This document shows, piece by piece, positions 1-8,719 of a stretch of 38,635 nt of DNA. A program made the position numbers and the translations under genes. Each line of letters opens with the position of its first letter. Within the stretch, counting starts at the first letter, position 1. Location of the stretch: contig NZ_CAHJWH010000011.1 of NCBI RefSeq assembly GCF_903642205.1, positions 1-38,635 of the forward strand, given 5' to 3'. The notes beneath the pieces are model-generated. The model had not been told where the DNA came from and ran no database searches. It was given only the letters and a program-made list of their open reading frames with translations. Source of the stretch: Caulobacter sp. S45. GTDB taxonomy: Bacteria; Pseudomonadota; Alphaproteobacteria; Caulobacterales; Caulobacteraceae.

Positions 1-1746
1 GCCGCCGGCGTGACCAAGGCCTGGACGCGCGCGCTCGAGCTGACCCACCGGCTCACGGCCGACGCCGGGCGCCCGCTGGCGGCCGTGCTGGACGATCTGG
101 CTGGGCGCCATGGCGACGCGCCCGCCCTGCTGTCGGCCGACTGCGCCTACAGCTTCGCCGACCTGGCGGCGCGGACGCGGCGCTACACCCGCTGGGCGCG
201 GGTGCAGGGGTATGGCGCAGGCGACGTGGTGGCGCTGCTGGCGCCCAACCACCCGGATTATTTCGCCGCCTGGGTGGGGATCAGCCGCACTGGCGCCACC
301 GTCGCCCTGCTGAACACCAACCTGGAGGATCGCGCGCTCGCCCACTGCCTGCATGTCGCCGACGCGCGGGCGCTGCTCGTCGCGCCCTCCCTGCAGGACG
401 CCTACGCCAGCGCGGCGGCGCACCTGGAACGGGCGCCGGGGCTCTGGCCGCTACACGCGGGCGGCCTGGACCTCACCGCCTATGCAGACGGCCCGCTCTC
501 GCCCGAGGAGGCGACCGGCGCCGCGCTTGCGGACCGGGCGCTGCTGATCTTCACCTCCGGCACTACGGGCCTGCCCAAGGCCGCCAATGTGAGCCACGCC
601 CGGGTGCTGACCTGGTGCGGCTGGTTCGCCGGCATGATGGACGCCGCGCCGGACGACCGGCTCTACAACTGTCTGCCGATGTACCACAGCGTCGGCGGCG
701 TGGTGGCGGTGGGGGGCGTGCTGCTGCAGGGCGGATCGGTCTTCGTGCGCGAGCGCTTCTCGGCGCGGGCGTTCTGGGACGAGGTGGTCGCCTACGACTG
801 CACCCTGTTCCAGTACATCGGCGAGCTGTGCCGCTTCCTGCTGAACAGCGCGCCGCATCCGCTGGAGCGCGCCCACGCCTTGCGGCTGGCCTGCGGCAAT
901 GGCCTGCGCGAGGAGGTCTGGACCGCCTTCCAGGCGCGCTTCTCCGTCCCCCGGGTGCTGGAGTTCTACGCCGCGACCGAGGGCAGCTTCTCGCTCTACA
1001 ACGTGGAGGGCAGGCCGGGGGCGATCGGGCGCGTGCCGCCCTTCCTCGCCCACCGCTTCCCCGCCGCCATCGTCCGCTATGATCCCGAGACCGGCGCGCC
1101 GGTGCGGGATGAAGACGGCCACTGCGTCCGCTGCGCGCCAAACGAACCTGGCGAGGCCATCGGCCGGATCGCCACCGCGGAGCAGGGCGGCGCGAACCGC
1201 TTCGAGGGCTACACCAGCGGTGCGGAGAGCGATCGCAAGGTGTTGCGCGACGTGTTCGCCCCCGGCGACGCCTGGTTCCGCACCGGCGACCTGATGCGCC
1301 GGGATGCCGCCGGCTTCTTCTACTTCGTCGACCGCGTGGGCGACACCTTCCGCTGGAAGGGCGAGAATGTCTCCACCGCGGAGGTCGCCGACGTGCTCGC
1401 CGCCTGCCCCGGCGTGACGGCCGCGGCGGTCTATGGCGTGGAGCTGCCGGGCTGCGACGGCCGCGCGGGCATGGCGGCGTTGACCACCGGGGGGGGGGTC
1501 GACCTGGCCGAGCTGGCCCGCCGGATCGCCGCCGGCCTGCCGTCCTACGCCCGCCCGGTGCTGCTGCGCCTGTGCGACGACCTGGCGGCCACCGAGACCT
1601 TCAAGCTGAAGAAGGCAGCGATGGCTGAGGAGGGGTTCGATCCGGGACGGGTGGGCGATCCGCTGTTCCGGCTGGAGGACGGCGTCTACGTCCCACTGGA
1701 TTTGGCTGCCCATGCCGGGCTCGTGAATGGGACGCTGCGGGTCTGA
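1..1746 (+). CDS. Long-chain acyl-CoA synthetase, FATP/VLCS type (5' end probably outside window)
   Basis: This is an AMP-forming acyl-CoA ligase that would activate long-chain fatty acids with ATP and CoA. Counting from the GTG at 10, the P-loop TSGTTGLPK is at residues 182-190, YAATEGS at 320-326, FRTGD at 423-427 and the FATP signature DRVGDTFRWKGENVST at 441-456. The last of these separates it from FadD-type ligases. The reading frame is open to base 1 and GTG 10 has no visible ribosome site, so the true start probably lies upstream. From GTG 10 the product is 578 residues, close to the usual 590-620. A run of ten G at 1489-1498 lies in frame near the C-terminus. It converges on fliJ across a palindromic repeat. 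The family is clear; the fatty acid preference is unknown. Confidence 0.9.
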   Translation, partial: AAGVTKAWTRALELTHRLTADAGRPLAAVLDDLAGRHGDAPALLSADCAYSFADLAARTRRYTRWARVQGYGAGDVVALLAPNHPDYFAAWVGISRTGATVALLNTNLEDRALAHCLHVADARALLVAPSLQDAYASAAAHLERAPGLWPLHAGGLDLTAYADGPLSPEEATGAALADRALLIFTSGTTGLPKAANVSHARVLTWCGWFAGMMDAAPDDRLYNCLPMYHSVGGVVAVGGVLLQGGSVFVRERFSARAFWDEVVAYDCTLFQYIGELCRFLLNSAPHPLERAHALRLACGNGLREEVWTAFQARFSVPRVLEFYAATEGSFSLYNVEGRPGAIGRVPPFLAHRFPAAIVRYDPETGAPVRDEDGHCVRCAPNEPGEAIGRIATAEQGGANRFEGYTSGAESDRKVLRDVFAPGDAWFRTGDLMRRDAAGFFYFVDRVGDTFRWKGENVSTAEVADVLAACPGVTAAAVYGVELPGCDGRAGMAALTTGGGVDLAELARRIAAGLPSYARPVLLRLCDDLAATETFKLKKAAMAEEGFDPGRVGDPLFRLEDGVYVPLDLAAHAGLVNGTLRV

Positions 1747-1771
1747 ACCGGGTCGGCGAACGTGCTGCGTG

Positions 1772-1871
1772 CTTCGAGACGCGAGCGAGCTCGCTCCTCA
1801 ACATGACGAGGGTTGTGCAAGGCCGACATCCTTCGTCATCCTGAGGAGCCCTCCAAGAGGGCGTCTCGAAG
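1772..1871. repeat. Composite inverted repeat between convergent genes
   Basis: Two arms of about 40 bases (1772-1811 and 1831-1871) are imperfect reverse complements. Both outer ends read CTTCGAGACGC and both inner ends resemble CTCCTCA..ATGACGA. Each arm carries its own small palindrome (around GAGCGAGCTCGC, and CCCTCCAAGAGGG). It lies between the stops of the acyl-CoA synthetase and fliJ genes, so it may also act as a bidirectional terminator. The layout is that of a dispersed REP/BIME-like element. Copy number cannot be judged from this window. Confidence 0.7.
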
Positions 1872-1889
1872 GACGCAGGCCCTTCGCCT

Positions 1890-2306
1890 TCAAGCCGCGC
1901 GGAACCGCCCCCTAAGCGCCAGCTCGTCCAGGGCGGCGGTCTCCAGCTTGGCAACTTTGCGCGTGGCCGTGAGGCGCGCGGTCTCCGCCAGCATCTCGTA
2001 TTTCTTCTGCTCCTCGAACGCGCGGGAGAGGGCGTCGCGGGCGCCGGCCTCCTCCATGGCGCAGACCTTCAGGTCGGCGTCGGCCTTGGCGCGGCGTGCT
2101 TTCAGGCCTTCACGGAAGCCGACCAGATACCAGCCGGCGGAGGCGTCCAGGGTGGCGCGGGCGGTTTCCTCACGGCCTTCCATGGCCAGGCTCTCCAGCA
2201 CCAGCTCGACGGCGACCCGGCGGTCGGCGATCTCGCGCAGGCGCTTCTGCAGCTGTTCGACCTCGAGGTCGGCCAGCTTGATCAGCGAGGCCATCCAGTT
2301 GCTCAT
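1890..2306 (-). CDS. fliJ: Flagellar export protein FliJ
   Basis: A 138-residue, highly charged, almost wholly helical protein with the heptad pattern of the FliJ coiled coil, for example LEVEQLQKRLREIADRR near residues 14-30. FliJ is the stalk-like chaperone of the flagellar type III export gate. It inserts into the FliI hexamer and helps couple export to the proton motive force. The gene starts 13 bases after the fliI stop, the usual fliI-fliJ operon order. An alternative ATG four codons in would give MASLIKL. Sequence identity in this family is always low, so the call rests on length, coiled-coil character and position behind fliI. Confidence 0.85.
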   Translation of the reverse strand: MSNWMASLIKLADLEVEQLQKRLREIADRRVAVELVLESLAMEGREETARATLDASAGWYLVGFREGLKARRAKADADLKVCAMEEAGARDALSRAFEEQKKYEMLAETARLTATRKVAKLETAALDELALRGRFRAA

Positions 2307-2319
2307 GCGCGTCGTTCAC

Positions 2320-3672
2320 TCATTGCAGCAGGCCCAGCATGGGCGCGGTGGCCAGGATGTCGGCGAGCGCCCCGAAGGCCTCGTCCAGGGTGCTGGCCTC
2401 GTCCTTGTCCTGGGACAGGAAAGCCTCCAGCGCCGGGTTCAGCTTGATCGCCCGATCGATGGTGGGGTCGGAGCCCGCGCGGTAGGCGCCGATGCGGATC
2501 AGCTCCTCCATGTTGGCGTAGGCCGACAGGACTTCGCGCGCCTGGCGGACGATCGCCCGTTCCGGCGTCGTCTGGCAGCCCGGCATGGTGCGGCTGATCG
2601 ACTTCAGCACGTTGACGGCGGGGAAGCGGCCGCGCTCCGCGATCGCCCGCTCCATGACGATGTGGCCGTCCAGTATGCCTCGGACCGCGTCGGCGATCGG
2701 CTCGTTATGGTCGTCGCCGTCCACCAGCACGGTGAAGATGCCGGTGATGGGTCCGGCCGTCGTGCCGTCGGGGCGGATCGGGCCGGGGCCGGCGCGCTCC
2801 AGGAGCTTGGGAAGTTCGGTGAAGACGGTGGGCGTGTAGCCCTTGGTGGTGGGGGGCTCGCTGGCGGCCAGGCCGATCTCGCGCTGGGCCATGGCGAAGC
2901 GGGTGACGCTGTCCATCATGCACAGGACCTCAAGGTCCTGGTCGCGCAGGAACTCGGCGATGGCCAGAGTCAGGTAGGCGGCCTGGCGGCGCTTCAGGGC
3001 CGGCTCGTCTGAGGTGGCGACCACCACGATGGCGCGCTGCAGGCCCGCTTCGCCGAGCGTCTCCTCGATGAACTCCCGCACCTCGCGGCCCCGCTCGCCG
3101 ATCAGGCCGACCACGACAGCGTCGCAGGTGGCCTCCCGCGCCAGCATGGACAGCAGCACCGACTTGCCGACGCCGGAGCCCGCGAACACGCCGAGCCTCT
3201 GGCCCCGGCAGCAGGTGGTGAACACGTCCATGGCCCGCACGCCCAAGTCCAGCCGCGCGCCGACCCGGCCGCGGGCGTGGGCGGCGGGGGGCGCGGCGCG
3301 GAGCGGGTAGGGGACAGGGCCCTGGGGCAGCGGCCCTTTGCCGTCGATGGGCGCGCCGAAAGCGTCGATGATGCGGCCGCGCCAGGCGAGGGTGGGGCGA
3401 ACCGCGTCGCCCTCGGGGCGGATGCGGATCTCGGCGCCGGGCGCCACGCCCTCCACCGCGCCGAAGGGCATGAGCAGGGCGCGGGTGTCGCGGAAGCCGA
3501 CGACCTCGGCGGGCAGCCACTCGTTGCGTGGGCGTTCTATGTCGGCGCGGGCGCCGATGGGCAGGCGGGTCAGGCCGCCGCGCGCCTCGATCAGCAGGCC
3601 GTTCACCGCGGCGACGCGACCGGAGACGGTCAGCGGGTCGATCCGCTCCACCGCGGCGATCAGGTTGCGCAA
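2320..3672 (-). CDS. fliI: Flagellum-specific ATPase FliI
   Basis: This is the cytoplasmic F1-beta-like ATPase of the flagellar type III export apparatus. It unloads substrates from chaperones and feeds them to the export gate. The 450-residue length is typical. Walker A GSGVGKS is at residues 165-171, the catalytic-glutamate segment GERGREV at 192-198, the Walker B region [10 protein letters not shown] at 249-258, and the type III ATPase segment [21 protein letters not shown] at about 275-295. The first gene of a fliI-fliJ unit; no other flagellar genes are in the window. The ATG start ([13 protein letters not shown]) gives a full N-terminal beta-barrel domain. Confidence 0.97.
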   Translation of the reverse strand: MRNLIAAVERIDPLTVSGRVAAVNGLLIEARGGLTRLPIGARADIERPRNEWLPAEVVGFRDTRALLMPFGAVEGVAPGAEIRIRPEGDAVRPTLAWRGRIIDAFGAPIDGKGPLPQGPVPYPLRAAPPAAHARGRVGARLDLGVRAMDVFTTCCRGQRLGVFAGSGVGKSVLLSMLAREATCDAVVVGLIGERGREVREFIEETLGEAGLQRAIVVVATSDEPALKRRQAAYLTLAIAEFLRDQDLEVLCMMDSVTRFAMAQREIGLAASEPPTTKGYTPTVFTELPKLLERAGPGPIRPDGTTAGPITGIFTVLVDGDDHNEPIADAVRGILDGHIVMERAIAERGRFPAVNVLKSISRTMPGCQTTPERAIVRQAREVLSAYANMEELIRIGAYRAGSDPTIDRAIKLNPALEAFLSQDKDEASTLDEAFGALADILATAPMLGLLQ

Positions 3673-3753
3673 AGCTAGGGACCTCGTCGGCCACGCGGGG
3701 GACTGGAGCCACCCTCGCTCGGTAGCCCTAACCAGGCGTGAACGGCCTGCCCG

Positions 3754-4989
3754 TCAGGCGGCCTTCGGCGGTCGCATGACGGCGACAGCCACCAGCACCG
3801 CGGCGGTGATCGCGGCGATGATCAGGAAGGCCGGCGAGAAGCCGCCCGTATCGTCCTTCAGCATCCCGGCCATCAGCGGTCCGGCCGAGGCCAGCGTCGA
3901 GATCAGGCAGGTGGTGGAGAACAGCTCCAGGTTCCGCTCGCGCCCATAATAGTTCAGCAGCAGCACGGTGGCGGCCAGGTAGTTCAGGCCATAGCCCGCA
4001 CCCACAGCCACGGCGTAGACGCCGATAGACGCCGCACCCCGCGCACTGGCCAGCACCAGCAGCCCCGTCACAAGCAGGCCGAGCGCCAGTATCACCAGCC
4101 GGCGGGGATCGACCCGCTCGCCGAGCCACCCACCTGCGGCGCGCGCGCCGACGCTGACGCCGGCCTGCAGGCTGAGCGCTGCGCCCGCGGCGGCGGCCGT
4201 GACGCCCCGCCCGGTCAGGTGGGCGACCGAGACGCTGTTCACCGTCACCTCGCACAGCAGATTGGCGGTGTAGGCGGCGGTGATCACCCAGAAGGGCCAG
4301 GAGCGCAGGGCCTGCCTCACCGTCCAGGCGCGCCGGGTGCGATAGATCGGCGGCCGCGGCGCGCCCGTGGCCTCCACCGCCGAAGGCTCGGTCTGGGGCG
4401 GCGAGGCGTCGTGGACCACCAAGGCTGCAACGGCGCCCAGTGCTAGGCTGGCGACCGCCAGCAGCGTCCAATACCCGCGCCAGCCTCCCCGCGACCCCTT
4501 GGCCAGCAGGTAGAGCCAAGGCCCCGCCACGCCGCCGAGGCCGGCGAGAGTAAAGTAGGTCCCGAGCGCCGCGGAGACATGCCGGAACGAGCGCGCGATG
4601 ACGTAGGCCCCCGGGATGATGGTGGCGAGGGCGAAGCCCAGGCCTTCCAGCGCCGCACCGAGGTAGTAGAGGCCGATGTCGTGCGCTGTGGCGAGGCAGG
4701 CGAAGCCTGCGGCCAGCGCCGCGCCCCCGAGCAGGAGAGTGGCGCGGACGCCGAGCGTGCGGATCACCAGGGCGGGCGCATAGCTCGCCAGGCCGCAGGT
4801 GATCGCCAGGATCGAGAAGCCCATCCCCGCCTGGGTCCAGCTCCAGCCCAGCGCCGTCACCATGGCCGGCAGCACCACGCCGAGCGAGCTGAACGTGCCC
4901 GCGATGGCGAGGAAGAACAGGGCGCTGAGAACGGCCAGGGTGGCCAGGGCGCGAGGTGGGGGGACGCTGGCCTGCGTGGAGAGGCTCAT
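3754..4989 (-). CDS. MFS transporter, about 12 membrane segments
   Basis: A 411-residue integral membrane protein of the major facilitator superfamily. Hydrophobic segments run through most of the protein, in two halves separated by a polar loop (about residues 195-230, rich in P, T and R). The first helix, LATLAVLSALFFLAIAGTFSSL, follows a short cytoplasmic tail. The general look, with an N-terminal SSLGVVLPAM and a second half opening with SWPFWVI, resembles monocarboxylate/oxalate-type MFS proteins. The substrate cannot be told. The start chosen is the ATG at 4989. The frame stays open far upstream, but that part is antisense to asd and reads as low-quality protein. It stands alone between fliI and the divergent asd. 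Confidence 0.88.
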   Translation of the reverse strand: MSLSTQASVPPPRALATLAVLSALFFLAIAGTFSSLGVVLPAMVTALGWSWTQAGMGFSILAITCGLASYAPALVIRTLGVRATLLLGGAALAAGFACLATAHDIGLYYLGAALEGLGFALATIIPGAYVIARSFRHVSAALGTYFTLAGLGGVAGPWLYLLAKGSRGGWRGYWTLLAVASLALGAVAALVVHDASPPQTEPSAVEATGAPRPPIYRTRRAWTVRQALRSWPFWVITAAYTANLLCEVTVNSVSVAHLTGRGVTAAAAGAALSLQAGVSVGARAAGGWLGERVDPRRLVILALGLLVTGLLVLASARGAASIGVYAVAVGAGYGLNYLAATVLLLNYYGRERNLELFSTTCLISTLASAGPLMAGMLKDDTGGFSPAFLIIAAITAAVLVAVAVMRPPKAA

Positions 4990-5283
4990 CCTGCGGCTAT
5001 GGGCGAGATGGGGCGCGGCCGCAATGATCGGCGCGGCGGGGAGCGTGTTCCGGGCCTCCTGCCTCTCGCCCACGGGGGATCGGGTGGATTGTGGCCGCTG
5101 AGGGCATGGGGGCGCTTGCAACCGTCGTAATGGCGAGCCTGCCCGCGACGCAGCCCGCAGGAGGTCGTCGACATCCCGAAGCTGAAATGTGCTCCCAGCC
5201 GAGCGGGCCTTGTAAGCCCCGCCCCTGCGGCGTAGGTCCACGGCCTTTCCGGACGCGGGTCGTAGACGAAGTAGGAGAACGCG
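4990..5283. other. Divergent intergenic region between MFS gene and asd
   Basis: A stretch of 294 bases with no credible gene, between two divergent starts. It should hold the promoters of both, but I see no convincing -35/-10 pair. The only clear signal is a ribosome site, AGGAGAA at about 5273-5279, ahead of the GTG of asd. Confidence 0.5.
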
Positions 5284-6312
5284 GTGGGTTATCGCGTCGC
5301 GATCGTGGGCGCCACGGGCAATGTGGGCCGTGAGATGCTGGTCATCCTGGACGAGCTGAAGTTCCCCGTGGACAAGCTCCACGCCCTGGCCTCGCGCAAG
5401 TCCAAGGGCCTTGACATCGAGTTCGGCGACCACGTGGTCAAGTGCGAGGACATCGAGGATTTCGACTTCTCCACCGTCGACCTGGTGCTGATGTCGGCGG
5501 GGGGGACCGTGTCCAAGGCCTGGTCGGAGAAGATCGGCCGGGCGGGCGCGGTGGTGATCGACAACTCCTCGGCGTGGCGCATGGACCCCGACGTGCCGCT
5601 GATCGTGCCGGAGGTGAACCCCGACGCGATTATGGGCTTCGCCAAGAAGAACATCATCGCCAATCCCAACTGCTCCACCGCCCAGCTGGTGGTGGCGCTG
5701 AAGCCGCTGCACGACGCCGCCAAGATCAAGCGGGTGGTGGTCTCCACCTATCAGTCGGTGTCGGGCGCCGGGAAGGCCGCGATGGACGAGCTCTGGACCC
5801 AGACCAAGAACGTCTTCGTGCTTGGCCCCACCGACCCGAAGACGTTCACCAAGCAGATCGCCTTCAACGTCATCCCCCACATCGACGACTTCATGGAGGA
5901 CGGCTACACCAAGGAAGAGTGGAAGATGACGGCCGAGGTGAAGAAAATCCTCGACCCGAAGATCAGGCTCACCGCCACCTGCGTGCGCGTGCCGGTCTTC
6001 GTCGGCCACTCCGAATCGGTGAACGTGGAGTTCGAGCGCGAGCTGGACGAGGACGAGGCGCGCGACATCCTGCGCGAGAGCCCGGGCGTGGTGGTGGTCG
6101 ATAAGCGCGAGGACGGCGGCTACATCACCCCCAAGGAGAGCCAGGGCGAGTTCGCCGTCTATGTCAGCCGCATCCGCACCGATCCGACGGTGGAGAACGG
6201 GCTGGCCTTCTGGTGCGTGTCCGACAACCTGCGCAAGGGCGCGGCGCTGAACGCGGTGCAGATCGCCCAGCTCCTCGACCAGCGCGGCCTGCTGGTGAGG
6301 GAGGACGCATGA
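5284..6312 (+). CDS. asd: Aspartate-semialdehyde dehydrogenase
   Basis: It reduces L-aspartyl-4-phosphate with NADPH to aspartate semialdehyde, the branch point to lysine/diaminopimelate, threonine and methionine. The 342-residue length is usual. The dinucleotide motif GATGNVG is at residues 9-15. The catalytic cysteine is C130 in NPNCSTAQ, and SVSGAGKAAMDEL follows at about 158-170. The acid/base histidine lies in VFVGHSESVN. The start is GTG (GYRVAIVGATG), supported by AGGAGAA a few bases upstream. Its TGA overlaps the ATG of the next gene (ATGA), so the two are probably translationally coupled. Confidence 0.97.
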   Translation: MGYRVAIVGATGNVGREMLVILDELKFPVDKLHALASRKSKGLDIEFGDHVVKCEDIEDFDFSTVDLVLMSAGGTVSKAWSEKIGRAGAVVIDNSSAWRMDPDVPLIVPEVNPDAIMGFAKKNIIANPNCSTAQLVVALKPLHDAAKIKRVVVSTYQSVSGAGKAAMDELWTQTKNVFVLGPTDPKTFTKQIAFNVIPHIDDFMEDGYTKEEWKMTAEVKKILDPKIRLTATCVRVPVFVGHSESVNVEFERELDEDEARDILRESPGVVVVDKREDGGYITPKESQGEFAVYVSRIRTDPTVENGLAFWCVSDNLRKGAALNAVQIAQLLDQRGLLVREDA

Positions 6313-6794
6313 GCACGGCCTATGACTTCGCGCCCCGGGCAGCCGATGGGACGTCCGCGCCGTTGGACGCCTATTGCGGCAAGGTGCTGCTGATCGTCAA
6401 CGTGGCCAGCAAGTGCGGCTTCACCCCGCAGTACACCGGGCTGGAGGCGCTGCAGCGCAAGTACGCCGGGCGGGGTCTGGAGGTGCTGGGCTTCCCCTGC
6501 AACCAGTTCGGGGCCCAGGAGCCCGGCGACGCCGCCGAGATCGCCAGCTTCTGCTCCCTGACCTACGAGGTCAGCTTTCCCGTGCTCGCCAAGATAGAGG
6601 TGAACGGCGAGAAGGCCGATCCCCTCTACGCCTTCCTCAAGTCCGAGAAGCCTGGCCTGCTCGGCACCGAGGCCATCAAGTGGAACTTCACCAAGTTCCT
6701 GGTCGGCCGAGACGGCCAGGTGGCGGGCCGCTACGCCCCGACGGTAAAGCCGGAGGCGCTGGAAAGCGAGATCGAGCGGCTACTGGAGGGATGA
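6309..6794 (+). CDS. Glutathione peroxidase family thiol peroxidase
   Basis: A 161-residue cysteine-type member of the GPx family, which reduces hydrogen peroxide and organic hydroperoxides. The peroxidatic residue is C36 in NVASKCGFTPQY, where some homologues have selenocysteine. Q66 and N65 lie in FPCNQFG, and W125-N126 in KWNFTKF, completing the usual catalytic set. C64 and C82 are candidate resolving cysteines. Most bacterial proteins of this kind use thioredoxin rather than glutathione, so the reductant is uncertain. It starts inside the asd stop (ATGA overlap). No signal peptide, so cytoplasmic. Confidence 0.95.
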   Translation: MSTAYDFAPRAADGTSAPLDAYCGKVLLIVNVASKCGFTPQYTGLEALQRKYAGRGLEVLGFPCNQFGAQEPGDAAEIASFCSLTYEVSFPVLAKIEVNGEKADPLYAFLKSEKPGLLGTEAIKWNFTKFLVGRDGQVAGRYAPTVKPEALESEIERLLEG

Positions 6795-6968
6795 CCCTGA
6801 GTGCTCTGGCCGGGTCGCCGGATCGCTTGGGTCTTTGATCCTGCGGTCTGGCCGGAGGGCTTGTATCGTAGAGGGCGCTGTCTTGCGCCAGGTATGTCCC
6901 ACGCCTAGGTTCGGCTACGATACGCTGACCTTTCGCCGCGTCTCCTCTCCTCCGCCGCCGAGCGCCCC

Positions 6969-8699
6969 ATGTCCCGTCCTGATCTTCCGTCGCCGCTCGC
7001 CCGGGCGCTTGACGCGCGCGGCTATGCGGAACTGACGCCCGTGCAGCTGGCGGTGATCGAGCCCCAGGCGGCGGGGCTCGACCTGCTGGTCTCCGCGCGC
7101 ACGGGCTCGGGCAAGACGGTGGCCTACGGGCTGGCGCTGGCGGGCGACCTGCTCGGCGCTGGCGAGCGGCTGAAGCCGGCCGGCGCGCCGCAGGTGCTGG
7201 TGATCGCACCGACACGCGAGCTGGCCCAGCAGGTGCAGCGCGAGCTGGAGTGGCTTTATGCGGAAGCGGGCGCGCGGGTGGTGGCCTGCGTCGGCGGCAT
7301 GGACCCGCGGCGCGAGCAGAGGGCCCTGGCCGCAGGCTGCCACATCGTGGTGGGCACGCCCGGGCGGCTGCGCGACCACCTGGAGCGCGGTCAGTTGCGC
7401 ACCGAGGCGCTGGCGGCGGTGGTGCTGGATGAGGCCGACGAGATGCTCGACCTCGGCTTCCGCGAGGAGCTGGAAGCGATCCTGGACTCGAGCCCGGCGG
7501 AACGGCGGACCCTGCTGTTCTCCGCCACCCTGCCCAAGCCCATCGTGGCCCTGGCCCGGCGCTACCAGAAGCCGTCCGCCCTGCGCATCACCGCCAGCGC
7601 GGGCGAGACGGCGCACGCCGATATCGATTACCGAGCCATCGCCGTGGCGCCCAGCGATGTCGAGCATGCGGTGGTGAACCTGCTGCGCTATTACGAGGCC
7701 GGCGCGGCGCTGGTCTTCTGCACCACGCGCGAGGCGGTGCGGCGGCTGCACGCCAACTTGGTGGAGCGCGGCTTCTCGGTCGTGGCGCTGTCGGGCGAGC
7801 TGACCCAGGCCGAGCGCACCCATGCGCTGCAGGCGCTCCGTGACCGCCGCGCCAGCGTGTGCGTGGCCACCGACGTGGCGGCGCGCGGCATCGACATCCC
7901 GGACCTGGACCTGGTCATCCATGCGGAACTGCCCAATGATGCGGAGACCCTGCAGCACCGCTCTGGCCGCACGGGGCGGGCGGGTCGCAAGGGCGTGTCC
8001 ATCCTGCTCACGCCCCACCCCCGCCGTCGACGGCTGGAGGCGCTGCTGCGGCTTGCCCACATCCAGGCGAGCTGGGCGCCGCCCCCGACCGCGGACGAGG
8101 TGCGCGAGCGGGACCAGGCGCGTCTGGTGGACCAGCTCCGCCCCTCCGGCGAAGCGTCGGAGGACGACGTCGCAGTGGCGCGCGCCCTGCTGGCCGAGTC
8201 CGAGCCTGAGCAGGTGGTGGCCGCCCTGGTGCGCGCGCGCCGGGCCGGCCTGCCGGCGCCGGAGGACTTGGTGGACGCCACGCCAGAGCCGGTCGCCCGG
8301 CCGGCGCCTGCGGCGCGCACGGGCTTCGAGGGCTCGGCCTGGTTCCGCATCGACATCGGGCGCAGCAAGAATGCGGAGGCGCGCTGGCTGCTGCCGCTGA
8401 TCTGCCGCCGGGGCCGCGTCACCAAGTCCGACATCGGCGCGATCCGGGTGTTCGACCGGGAGACACGCTTCGAGATCGCCGCCAGCGCTGCGGCCCGCTT
8501 CGCCGCCGCGGTCCAGGAGGGGGCGGACGACGTGCGCATCGTCCCCCTGGACGAGCCCGACCTGGCCCCCGCCCGCGACCGGAAGCGGCCGCCCAAGCGC
8601 GCCGACACCGCGGGCGCTCAAGCCGCGCCGAGGCCCGCCTCCCGCCCGCAGAGCTCGCGGAAGCAGCTCGGCAAGTTCAAGGGCGCGCCGCGCAAATAG
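6969..8699 (+). CDS. DEAD-box ATP-dependent RNA helicase with DbpA-type RNA-binding domain
   Basis: 576 residues. The helicase core shows the Q motif LTPVQ (22-26), Walker A ARTGSGKT (43-50), PTRELA (81-86), DEAD (154-157), SAT (185-187), ATDVAARGIDIP (300-311) and HRSGRTGRAG (330-339). A DbpA-like RNA-binding domain follows at about 453-525 (WFRIDIGRSKN, then GRVTKSDIGAIRVF), and then a basic tail rich in K, R and P. Proteins with this layout (DbpA, CsdA/DeaD) remodel rRNA during large-subunit assembly or act in cold adaptation. The domain order fits either, so no gene symbol is given. It stands alone, with 174 bases before it. Confidence 0.95.
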   Translation: MSRPDLPSPLARALDARGYAELTPVQLAVIEPQAAGLDLLVSARTGSGKTVAYGLALAGDLLGAGERLKPAGAPQVLVIAPTRELAQQVQRELEWLYAEAGARVVACVGGMDPRREQRALAAGCHIVVGTPGRLRDHLERGQLRTEALAAVVLDEADEMLDLGFREELEAILDSSPAERRTLLFSATLPKPIVALARRYQKPSALRITASAGETAHADIDYRAIAVAPSDVEHAVVNLLRYYEAGAALVFCTTREAVRRLHANLVERGFSVVALSGELTQAERTHALQALRDRRASVCVATDVAARGIDIPDLDLVIHAELPNDAETLQHRSGRTGRAGRKGVSILLTPHPRRRRLEALLRLAHIQASWAPPPTADEVRERDQARLVDQLRPSGEASEDDVAVARALLAESEPEQVVAALVRARRAGLPAPEDLVDATPEPVARPAPAARTGFEGSAWFRIDIGRSKNAEARWLLPLICRRGRVTKSDIGAIRVFDRETRFEIAASAAARFAAAVQEGADDVRIVPLDEPDLAPARDRKRPPKRADTAGAQAAPRPASRPQSSRKQLGKFKGAPRK

Positions 8700-8719
8700 C
8701 TCGTCCGGCGCATGGGGCT

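Noticed and set aside
451-1713. 420-codon open frame antisense to the acyl-CoA synthetase gene
   Set aside because: Shadow of a gene with full family motifs on the other strand; composition is that of antisense translation.
4990-6009. N-terminal extension of the MFS gene over asd
   Set aside because: These residues are the antisense of asd and show no membrane segments. ATG 4989 gives a normal MFS protein.
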